Program-made: the position numbers and the translations under genes
In this document: positions 1-4,979 of the stretch, piece after piece
Layout: each line of letters starts with the position of its first letter
How positions within the stretch are numbered: the first letter of the stretch is position 1
NCBI GenBank assembly: GCA_047629095.1
Contig: JBLHWM010000268.1
Span: 1 to 5,152 of the forward strand
Source: CALBMX01 sp047629095
Lineage (GTDB): Bacteria; Planctomycetota; UBA1135; GCA-002686595
Direction of reading: 5' to 3'
DNA length: 5,152 nucleotides
Notes under the pieces: generated by a model
Told to the model about the DNA's origin: nothing
Seen by the model: the letters and a program-made list of their open reading frames with translations, nothing else
The model's database searches: none

Positions 1-405
1 CCGGCGTTGATCTGCACGAACGCGCTTGCGCCGTCGTGTTCGCCACCGAGCATGACCTTAAACTCAAGTGCGCCTAGGTCCTTCGTGAGGCTCGCGGCGG
101 TGGACTCGAGCTCTTCCGCCACGTCGGTGCCATCCGATTCTGCGCCCATTTCGATCAACAGCTCGAGCTCTTCGATCTGCTCGACCGCCGACTGTACAGG
201 CTGCACAACGAGCTTCAGCCGCTGCATCTCAGCCACAACCAACTGGGCATTATCCTGGTCGTTCCAGAAGTCCGCGGACTCCTGGAGCTTCATCACTTCG
301 ACAAGTCGAGCTTCCTTCGTCGGGTAGTCAAAGCCCCTCCTTCAGCTGATCCAGCTGAGTGTTGGAGGATGCGATCAGGTCTTGGTATTCGTTGAGGGTG
401 GCCAT
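1..405 (-). CDS. prfB: Peptide chain release factor 2 (RF2), N-terminal part, with programmed +1 frameshift
   Basis: RF2 recognises UAA and UGA stop codons on the ribosome and triggers peptide release in the cytoplasm. The ATG at 405 opens 25 codons (MATLNEYQDLIASSNTQ..., ending KEGL), followed by in-frame TGA at 330-328. A +1 shift at the CTT (333-331) continues with GAC TAC CCG and stays open to the window edge, giving 134 residues of a protein usually about 365 long. The shifted part reads like RF2 domain 1: a heptad-like Leu/Glu-rich helical stretch, 'ADFWND' (compare the 'VWNEPE' region of E. coli RF2), then 'LEFKVMLGGEHD' and 'FVQINAG', which matches the segment just before the GSGGTE motif. 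The SPF anticodon-like and GGQ motifs lie outside the window. In E. coli the stop is also codon 26. An in-frame ATG at 414 is an alternative start. The aminopeptidase gene lies 36 bp upstream on the same strand. The feature is two joined segments, 405-331 and 329-1. Confidence 0.93.
327..341 (-). promoter_or_regulatory. prfB programmed +1 ribosomal frameshift site
   Basis: On the minus strand the sequence reads AGGAGGGG CTT TGA C. An SD-like AGGAG (341-337) sits three bases before the slippery CTT codon (333-331), which is followed by the weak-context stop TGA C (330-327). These are the three classical elements of prfB autoregulation: the internal SD pairs with 16S rRNA, the CUU-decoding tRNA slips to UUU, and slow UGA decoding when RF2 is scarce allows the shift. 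With plentiful RF2, termination yields only a 25-residue peptide. The mechanism is inferred from the well-studied E. coli case; the sequence elements are read directly. Confidence 0.92.
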
Positions 406-433
406 GGGCGGCATTGTAGCGGCGGGGCCGCCC
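406..433 (-). repeat. GC-rich inverted repeat abutting the prfB start
   Basis: GGGCGGC (minus strand, 433-427 as read from the complement) and GCCGCCC (412-406) are perfect 7-nt inverted arms separated by 14 nt, and the second arm ends immediately before ATG 405. In a read-through pepP-prfB transcript this would form a stem at the ribosome entry site and could act as a weak terminator or translational block. There is no T-tract. A transcript starting at the ATG would not contain it. A shorter competing stem (421-425 with 428-432) exists. Confidence 0.4.
413..418 (-). promoter_or_regulatory. Candidate -10 element (TACAAT) for prfB, leaderless type
   Basis: TACAAT matches the -10 consensus at five of six bases and ends 7 nt before the ATG at 405, so transcription would start at or next to that ATG. 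No SD precedes the ATG. The best -35 at 17-bp spacing (TCGCTA, 441-436) is poor. The hexamer overlaps the alternative ATG at 414; if it is a real -10, that upstream start could not be used by this transcript. Confidence 0.4.
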
Positions 434-441
434 GGTAGCGA

Positions 442-1818
442 CTACTCCGTCATGTCCAAGATGCCCTTTTCTGCAACCAGTGCGGTGAGCTCCGAGCGCA
501 CCTTCGTGACGCCGTCCGAGATCACCTCGCAGCCATCTTCGGTCACCACCACCACGTCCTCGATGCGGATGCCGATGTTGTTCACTTCATCGTAGAGCCC
601 GGGCTCCACCGTGAAGGCCACACCGGGAACCAGCTTCTTGCCGTAGTCGCCCACGTCGTGGACCTCCATGCCGATGTAGTGGCAGGAACCGTGGCGGATC
701 AGGTCGCCAAAGCCGCGGTCCACCAGCACTTTCCTGCAGGCGCGTTCCACATCGCCAATCGTTGCGCCGGGCTTCACAACTGCGATACCAGCGAGTTGAG
801 ATTCCAACACTACGTCGTAGAGTTCGGCCATGCGCGGCGTGAAGATGCCGTCCGTGGGCCAACTGCGGGTGATGTCGCTGGTGTAGTGCTTGTACTCGGG
901 CGCGTAGTCGATGAGCACCATCTCGGCCGGGCCGAGGGGGCGCGTGACCGCCATGTAGTGCAGCACGTTCGCGTTCGGGCCGCAGCCGGCGATCGCGCCG
1001 TAGGCGGGACCTGCCGCGCGACCCTTCAGGTGCACCCAGGTCATGAGGGCGGAGAGGTCCCACTCGCCGATCCCCGGTCGTGTGGAGCGGATCGCCTCGG
1101 CCAGGGCATCTGCGCCAATCTCGGCTGCCTTGCGCATGGCGTCGATCTCTTCGGACGTCTTCACCCTGCGCAGCTCGTTCATCTGCGGCCCGCAGTTCAC
1201 GACCTTCGCGCCAAAGCGCTCGGTCAGCTGCTCAGCCAGGGCGTCCTCGCGGCTGGAGCGGCCGTCTAGGGGATCGCGCTTGACATTCCTGTCGTAGGGA
1301 TTGGCGCGGTCAAAGCAGCCCGCTAGTTCGATGTGCGCCGAGAGGGAGGTCCAGACCTTGTCGCCTTCGGTGATGCGCTCGTCCAAGAACTTCAAGAGCT
1401 CGCCCGTGGGGCGCACGTCCTTAAAGCCACTGACCAGCTCGATCCACTCGTCACCGGCATCCCACTTCTCGCCTTCCCAACTCTCGTTGCCGCGATTCTT
1501 CTTCGGCAGGAACAGGATCTCCTCCCCGGTGCCCGCGTCCATCACCAAGGTAATGTTGGGGCTCTCGATTCCGGTCAGGTACCACACGGCCTTGTCCTGG
1601 TGGAACGACAGGTAGTCGCGCGTGTCGATCAACCCGCGAAAGACCATCAGCCCGTCGCCAACAGCCTCGCGCAGAGCCGCGCGCCGCCCCATGTGGAACG
1701 ACTTGCCCAGGCCGCACTCGACGCCCTGGGGCACTTCGATAGGATCCGCGTCGAGATCCGCTGTAGCGGGAAGCAGGGAGACAAGCACGAGGCCGAGGCC
1801 GAAAATGGGGTTGATCAT
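442..1818 (-). CDS. pepP: Xaa-Pro aminopeptidase (M24 metallopeptidase), probably exported
   Basis: The enzyme removes an N-terminal residue preceding proline, using two divalent metals (Mn in E. coli PepP). Numbering below counts from a possible GTG start at 1866 (474 aa). The N-terminal aminopeptidase-P domain covers roughly 55-190, and the C-terminal pita-bread catalytic domain roughly 230-460. All five metal ligands are visible: D320 (VLIDYAPEY), D331 (SDITRSWP), H396 (HGSCHYIGM), E421 (TVEPGLY) and E436 (GIRIED). The extra histidines H392 and H403 and R434 also match E. coli PepP. The loop between the last two ligands is about 8 residues shorter than in E. coli. I prefer the ATG at 1818 (Met17, 458 aa) because a hydrophobic run starts there and ends in ATA|D, a signal-peptidase-I-like AxA site, and a TACAGT hexamer lies 6 nt upstream. 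The GTG start would add a Lys to the otherwise uncharged n-region, so the start is open. Neither start has a clear SD. It is divergent from sfsA and upstream of prfB. Confidence 0.93.
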   Translation of the reverse strand: MINPIFGLGLVLVSLLPATADLDADPIEVPQGVECGLGKSFHMGRRAALREAVGDGLMVFRGLIDTRDYLSFHQDKAVWYLTGIESPNITLVMDAGTGEEILFLPKKNRGNESWEGEKWDAGDEWIELVSGFKDVRPTGELLKFLDERITEGDKVWTSLSAHIELAGCFDRANPYDRNVKRDPLDGRSSREDALAEQLTERFGAKVVNCGPQMNELRRVKTSEEIDAMRKAAEIGADALAEAIRSTRPGIGEWDLSALMTWVHLKGRAAGPAYGAIAGCGPNANVLHYMAVTRPLGPAEMVLIDYAPEYKHYTSDITRSWPTDGIFTPRMAELYDVVLESQLAGIAVVKPGATIGDVERACRKVLVDRGFGDLIRHGSCHYIGMEVHDVGDYGKKLVPGVAFTVEPGLYDEVNNIGIRIEDVVVVTEDGCEVISDGVTKVRSELTALVAEKGILDMTE

Positions 1819-1824
1819 GCTGGT

Positions 1825-1830
1825 ACTGTA
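1825..1830 (-). promoter_or_regulatory. Candidate -10 element (TACAGT) for the aminopeptidase gene
   Basis: TACAGT ends 6 nt before the ATG at 1818 and fits a TANNNT -10 for a leaderless transcript. At 17-bp spacing the -35 would be GGCACA (1853-1848), which matches only the last three consensus bases. If the real start is the GTG at 1866, this hexamer lies inside the coding sequence and means nothing. Confidence 0.33.
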
Positions 1831-1997
1831 GAGCGAAATCCCAAGCTTGTGCCCGGGGGCGGTCACGATTCTTGGCCGTTCTTACAGAGCTCCGCTGACG
1901 TACTGCCCCGGGCGTCCCCTTGGCGTACTCCGGCCGCAGCTGCCAGCGCCGGGCAACTTTGTAGCAGACCCGAGTGGTGATCGGATGCGCGCGCCGC

Positions 1998-2003
1998 TAT
2001 CGT
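1998..2003 (+). promoter_or_regulatory. Candidate -10 element (TATCGT) for sfsA
   Basis: TATCGT matches the -10 consensus at four of six positions and ends 7 nt before the sfsA ATG, the same geometry as at prfB and pepP. The hexamer at 17-bp spacing (TGGTGA, 1975-1980) is a poor -35. The intervening TCGGCCC contains no SD, so translation would be leaderless or SD-independent. Confidence 0.33.
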
Positions 2004-2010
2004 TCGGCCC

Positions 2011-2712
2011 ATGCATATTGATCAGCCCCTAGTCGAGGCCACCCTCGTCAAACGTTACAAGCGCTTCCTCACCGACGTCATTCTCGAGGACGGATCCGAG
2101 CTGACGGCCCACTGCCCAAACACCGGCAGCCTACTGGGCTGCAAGGACGAGGGCAGCAAGATCTGGCTGCGGGACACACAGAACGACAAGCGCAAGTACC
2201 GCATGTCTTGGCAGGCGATCGAGGTGAACGGTACCTGGGTCAACGTGGACACGGGGCTGCCGAACGCCGAGGTCTTCGAGGCGATCAACGAGGGGCGCGT
2301 GCCCAAGCTTGCGGGTTACGACAAGTCGAAGCGCGAGGTGAAGTACGGCAACAACAGCCGGATTGATGTGTTGCTGGAGAAGGACAATGGCGAGAAGTGC
2401 TACGTCGAAGTCAAGAACACGACCCTAGTCGAAGGCGACGTCGCCCTGTTTCCCGACGCCGTGACCGAGCGCGGTCGCAAGCACCTTGGGGAGCTCGTCA
2501 ACGAGGTCAAGGCCGGCAACCGCGCCGTGCAGTTCTTCTTCGTGAGCCGCGACGACGTCAAGAGCTTCAAGCCCTGTGACGCGATCGATCCGAAGTACGG
2601 CGCCGCCCTGCGCGAAGCCGCCAAGGCTGGCGTCGAGGTCATGGCGTGGAGCGTGTCCGTTGGCCGCGACACCATCGAGCTGCACAAGGAGCTCGAGATC
2701 GATCTGAGCTGA
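2011..2712 (+). CDS. sfsA: SfsA family protein (sugar fermentation stimulation protein homolog)
   Basis: SfsA was named for stimulating maltose metabolism in E. coli when overproduced. It binds nucleic acid, and its fold combines an N-terminal OB-like domain with a C-terminal PD-(D/E)XK nuclease-like domain; its cellular role is unsettled. The 233 residues match the family length (234 in E. coli) with no gaps at either end. Family blocks seen directly: RYKRFLTDV (15-23), LTAHCPNTGSLLGC (31-44), KRKY (60-63), LAGYD...EVKYG (100-113), SRIDVLL (116-122), CYVEVKNTTL (130-139) and FPDAVTERGRKHL (147-159). The nuclease-like acidic/lysine set is D119, E133 and K135 (ExK), all intact. The ATG at 2011 places the N terminus as in E. 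coli, with no usable alternative nearby and no SD. The gene stands alone on this strand, divergent from pepP and convergent with the amidase gene. Codon use is like its neighbours. Confidence 0.95.
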   Translation: MHIDQPLVEATLVKRYKRFLTDVILEDGSELTAHCPNTGSLLGCKDEGSKIWLRDTQNDKRKYRMSWQAIEVNGTWVNVDTGLPNAEVFEAINEGRVPKLAGYDKSKREVKYGNNSRIDVLLEKDNGEKCYVEVKNTTLVEGDVALFPDAVTERGRKHLGELVNEVKAGNRAVQFFFVSRDDVKSFKPCDAIDPKYGAALREAAKAGVEVMAWSVSVGRDTIELHKELEIDLS

Positions 2713-2883
2713 ACGAGCCGTCCGGGACGGCTGGTCGGGTCGGAGAGGGCCAGCTCCCCGTGCGTGCCCTCGTGCCCTTCTAGGTTGAAGTAGAGCTAAG
2801 CTGCCTCCACGACGGCTCCGGCTGGATGCGCGGTGAGCTGTTGCGAGCTTGGAATGGGGAGGGGAGCCGGCCGAGTGTGTCGC
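2713..2883. other. Convergent spacer between sfsA and the amidase gene
   Basis: Both genes run into this 171-bp stretch. Apart from the hairpins after sfsA I see no ORF, repeat or clear T-tract terminator for the amidase gene on the minus strand. Long-range GGCTCC/GGAGCC complementarity exists, but the loop is too long to be persuasive. Confidence 0.5.
2716..2732 (+). terminator. Perfect hairpin just after sfsA (weak terminator, no T-tract)
   Basis: AGCCGTCC and GGACGGCT are perfect 8-nt arms around a single central G, three bases after the sfsA stop; as RNA this would be a 7-bp stem with a 3-nt loop. It is followed by GGTCGGGTCGG rather than a T-run, so it is not a canonical intrinsic terminator. 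It may protect the mRNA 3' end or act with Rho. A second 6-bp inverted repeat (GAGGGC 2745-2750, GCCCTC 2766-2771) follows. Confidence 0.4.
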
Positions 2884-4551
2884 TTACTCTAAGTTTGGAT
2901 GCCGTAGATGGTAGCCTTCGACTCCCTGCCACAAGCGGGCCACGGAGAGCACATAGCCCTCGTCATACAGGCGCCCCGTAAAGCAGATCGAGCTTGGTTG
3001 CTGACCCCCGGGCTCCAGGAACACCGGCGCCACCAAGGTCGGGTGCCCGGTCAGATTCGTCATCGCCAATAGGTCCAGGGCAAAGGGTGGATGTACCAGT
3101 AGGTCCACCTCACTCATCATCGCCTCAAAGTCAAGAATGAGCCCCCCTCGCAGCCTCTGGGCCGTGAGGTACTCCACCGCCGGGATCAGCCGCGCCGCAC
3201 GAAACGCCGTCGGCCAAGCATACGGACCTTGGGCAACAAGCTCGTCATCCTTGCCGCTGCGGGTCAGCTCATCGAACGCCGTCGCCGCTTCTGCCATCAA
3301 CGTAATCAGCATCGCCTCCGTCGGGTAGGCTGGCAGCTCCACGTCGACAACCTCCATCGTTCCCCCCTTCGCTTCAAGGGCGCCTCGCAGCTCATCGAGC
3401 ACAACACTGAGCCCTGCGTCCCGACCAGTGAACGCCCCCACCGGCACACCAACACGGACCTTCTTTAATCCGTAGCCGTCTGGGTCGAGCAGCTCGATAT
3501 CCACGACGCTGGCGTCCATCTCCGGGCGGAATGTTTCTGCGCCGATGGACTCGGGCGGTCCGGTAATCTCCTGTTGCACCAACCACGCATCTTGGAACGA
3601 TCGCGCCATCGGCCCGAGCTTGTCCATAGACCACGACAACGCCATAGCGCCGTCGCGGCTCACGCGCCCGAAGCTCGGTCGAATCGAGGTCACGCCGCAG
3701 CGAGTGCTCGGCGAGACGATCGAGCCGAGGGTCTCCGAGCCGATGGCAAAGGCCACGCCACCTGCGGCAACCGCGGCCGCCGGCCCCGCTGACGAACCCG
3801 AACTGCCACGCTCGGGATTCCACGGGTTGCGCGTGGTCCCACCAAACCAAACATCGCCCATGGCCAGGCTCCCGAGGCTCAGCTTTGCGATCAGCACCGC
3901 GCCCGCATCATCTAACCTCTGCACAACCGCGGCATCCTGATCGATCACCTGCTGCTCGAAGGGGGCGGCCCCCCAGGTTGTCGGCGCACCCGCGACCGCG
4001 AGCAAGTCCTTGGCCCCCCATGGGATTCCGTGCAAGGGTCCGCGGTCGATTCCCTCCTCTAGCTCGGCGTCCAAACGCTTGGCTTGGGCGAGTGACCGCT
4101 CGGGTAGTAGCGTGACCACACAGTGCAGCTTCTCATCGAGGCGCTCGAGGTTTTCGAGGTAAGCCTCGGTCAGCTCTAGGCAGGTGAGGTCGCCCGCCCG
4201 CAGAAGTACGCCGAGCTGTGGAATCGACAGGTCGAAGAGCTGCTCGCGCCACTGCTCGGGGGCCGTCGCTGACTTAGCCGCTGGAGCCTGGTCCCGCTTG
4301 TGCTGGTTCAGCACTAAGCCCGGAACCAGGGGAGTGAATGCGCCCGTCGGTTGGACCGAGTTTGGAATGACCTGGGCGCGCAGGGTCTCGTAACTCCGCA
4401 GCTGTTGCGCGACGTCCCTAGCCATCTGCTTCGCCTCGTCCTCGGTGAAGTCCAATCCGATCAGCTCGCCGGCTTCGATGATGTCGGGGCGCGCTTCGGG
4501 CTCGGGGGTGTCCTGGATTAGGCAGAGGGCGATGATAGCTTGCAGCAACAT
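2884..4551 (-). CDS. Amidase signature family hydrolase with hydrophobic N-terminal leader
   Basis: Amidase-signature enzymes hydrolyse amides to acid plus ammonia with a Ser-cisSer-Lys triad. All three residues are visible: K181 (WGAKDLL), S253 (GSSGSSAGPAAA) and nucleophile S277 (GSETLGSIVSPS). The spacing from cis-Ser to nucleophile is 24 residues, as in GatA and FAAH. TRCGVTSIRPSFGRVSR (283-299) and LSWSMDKLGPMARS (305-318) continue the core. The TETLGS-type signature differs from the SDTGGS of GatA, and no gatB or gatC is nearby, so a standalone amidase is likelier than a tRNA amidotransferase subunit; the substrate is unknown. At 555 residues it is longer than a minimal amidase, with about 105 residues before the conserved region: a short hydrophobic leader (2-12, no Lys/Arg before it), then an acidic helical linker. 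Export is plausible but there is no clean cleavage site or lipobox. The ATG at 4551 is the only start downstream of an upstream in-frame TAG, and no SD is seen. Confidence 0.92.
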   Translation of the reverse strand: MLLQAIIALCLIQDTPEPEARPDIIEAGELIGLDFTEDEAKQMARDVAQQLRSYETLRAQVIPNSVQPTGAFTPLVPGLVLNQHKRDQAPAAKSATAPEQWREQLFDLSIPQLGVLLRAGDLTCLELTEAYLENLERLDEKLHCVVTLLPERSLAQAKRLDAELEEGIDRGPLHGIPWGAKDLLAVAGAPTTWGAAPFEQQVIDQDAAVVQRLDDAGAVLIAKLSLGSLAMGDVWFGGTTRNPWNPERGSSGSSAGPAAAVAAGGVAFAIGSETLGSIVSPSTRCGVTSIRPSFGRVSRDGAMALSWSMDKLGPMARSFQDAWLVQQEITGPPESIGAETFRPEMDASVVDIELLDPDGYGLKKVRVGVPVGAFTGRDAGLSVVLDELRGALEAKGGTMEVVDVELPAYPTEAMLITLMAEAATAFDELTRSGKDDELVAQGPYAWPTAFRAARLIPAVEYLTAQRLRGGLILDFEAMMSEVDLLVHPPFALDLLAMTNLTGHPTLVAPVFLEPGGQQPSSICFTGRLYDEGYVLSVARLWQGVEGYHLRHPNLE

Positions 4552-4607
4552 GGATAGAGTTCGGATGAGTTTGGGTCGTGGCTTGGACGAGCTCTAGAAA
4601 AGGTACC

Positions 4608-4651
4608 AAAGAAGAATGGCCTGCGCCCCCGATCTCCCGGAGGCACAGGCC
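4608..4651 (-). terminator. Intrinsic terminator-like hairpin upstream of the amidase gene
   Basis: On the minus strand GGCCTGTGCCTCC (4651-4639) pairs with GGGGGCGCAGGCC (4630-4618) across an 8-nt loop, giving 13 bp with two U-G wobbles, followed by ATTCTTCTTT. On the plus strand the same positions would be A/C mismatches, so the structure is designed for a minus-strand RNA. It lies 66 bp upstream of the amidase ATG and about 240 nt after another terminator. It could end a small transcript or serve as an attenuator in an amidase leader. Confidence 0.6.
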
Positions 4652-4809
4652 ATCGAGCCCAGCATGGAGTGCGTGGTGAGCCTAGGACGATCGTAGAATC
4701 TGAAGCTGAGCTGGAGCGTTCCGATGGAAGAGCACGCCGGGCTGGCCGTCGTTGCTCTCCGCAGCAAACGAGGCATGGCTGTCCAAGCGCCTGTCGGCTG
4801 ACTCTCCAT

Positions 4810-4857
4810 CTCTTTTCAAGAGCCGGCTCGGCGTAGCCGAGTGCAGGCTAACCCTGC
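4810..4857 (-). repeat. Three tandem small stem-loops
   Basis: Read on the minus strand, GCAGG-GTTAG-CCTGC (4857-4843), CTCGGC-TAC-GCCGAG (4841-4827) and CTCTT-GAA-AAGAG (4822-4810) follow one another with only 1 and 4 nt between them. All arms are perfect, so they would fold equally on either strand. Such packing is typical of structured RNA, but I do not recognise a known family. Confidence 0.5.
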
Positions 4858-4888
4858 CTCGCCTCTGCGCGTGGGGACAAGCCCAGAC

Positions 4889-4934
4889 GAAAAGAAAAGC
4901 GCCCCACTCCCGTGTAGCTTCGGGAGTGGAGCGC
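4889..4934 (-). terminator. Rho-independent terminator of the right-edge gene
   Basis: Minus-strand GCGCTCCACTCCCG (4934-4921) pairs with CGGGAGTGGGGCGC (4912-4899) over an 8-nt loop, 14 bp including one U-G wobble, followed at once by TTTTCTTTTC (4898-4889). The wobble would be a C/A mismatch on the plus strand and the T-tract is only on the minus side, so direction is clear. It sits 45 nt after the stop codon of the gene entering from the right edge. Confidence 0.88.
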
Positions 4935-4979
4935 CTGCAAGTGGGCCTTTTAGCCCGCTTCCATCAAAGAAAGTTTCTC

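Larger units (their letters stand above)
1819..2010. other. Divergent intergenic region between pepP and sfsA
   Basis: This stretch should hold the promoters of both divergent genes. I see one weak -10-like hexamer for each gene close to its start, no good -35 boxes, no SD for either gene, and no convincing operator. If pepP starts at the GTG at 1866, the true spacer shrinks to 144 bp. Confidence 0.5.
4552..4888. other. Non-coding, structured stretch between two minus-strand terminators and the amidase start
   Basis: No ORF here looks like a protein. The best minus-strand reading frame (4809-4594, 71 codons) has no SD, an atypical composition, and runs through the terminator stem. No tRNA or named riboswitch was recognised. 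The stretch contains tandem stem-loops (4810-4857) and the hairpin at 4618-4651. It is either the 5' leader of the amidase mRNA or a small RNA gene. I found no convincing promoter on either strand. Confidence 0.45.

Noticed and set aside
328..330. In-frame TGA in prfB as a disabling mutation or sequencing error
   Set aside because: The surrounding SD-like, CTT and TGA C elements and the E. coli-like codon position fit programmed frameshifting, not pseudogenisation.
7..595. Plus-strand frames of 106 and 78 codons opposite prfB and the end of pepP
   Set aside because: Serine-rich, low-complexity translations typical of the reverse of an acidic helical protein; the minus-strand RF2 reading explains the DNA.
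1899..1929. CGTACT direct repeat (1899-1904 and 1924-1929) in the divergent promoter region, possible operator
   Set aside because: Only six bases long with no extended similarity; spacing of 25 bp is not a clean helical multiple and chance is sufficient.
658..1980. Long plus-strand reading frames of up to 215 codons (658-1269, 1333-1980) opposite the aminopeptidase gene
   Set aside because: They are antisense shadows of a gene with all catalytic residues intact; high GC lengthens chance frames, and their translations resemble no family.
4594..4809. Minus-strand 71-codon frame between the terminators
   Set aside because: No SD, start buried against a stem-loop, coding path runs through the terminator hairpin and its T-tract, and no recognisable domain; chance frame is likelier.
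4652..4888. tRNA, tmRNA, SRP RNA or c-di-GMP riboswitch in the structured gap
   Set aside because: No cloverleaf, T-loop GTTCGA-like motif, SRP GGAAG-type apical loop or riboswitch consensus could be read on either strand.
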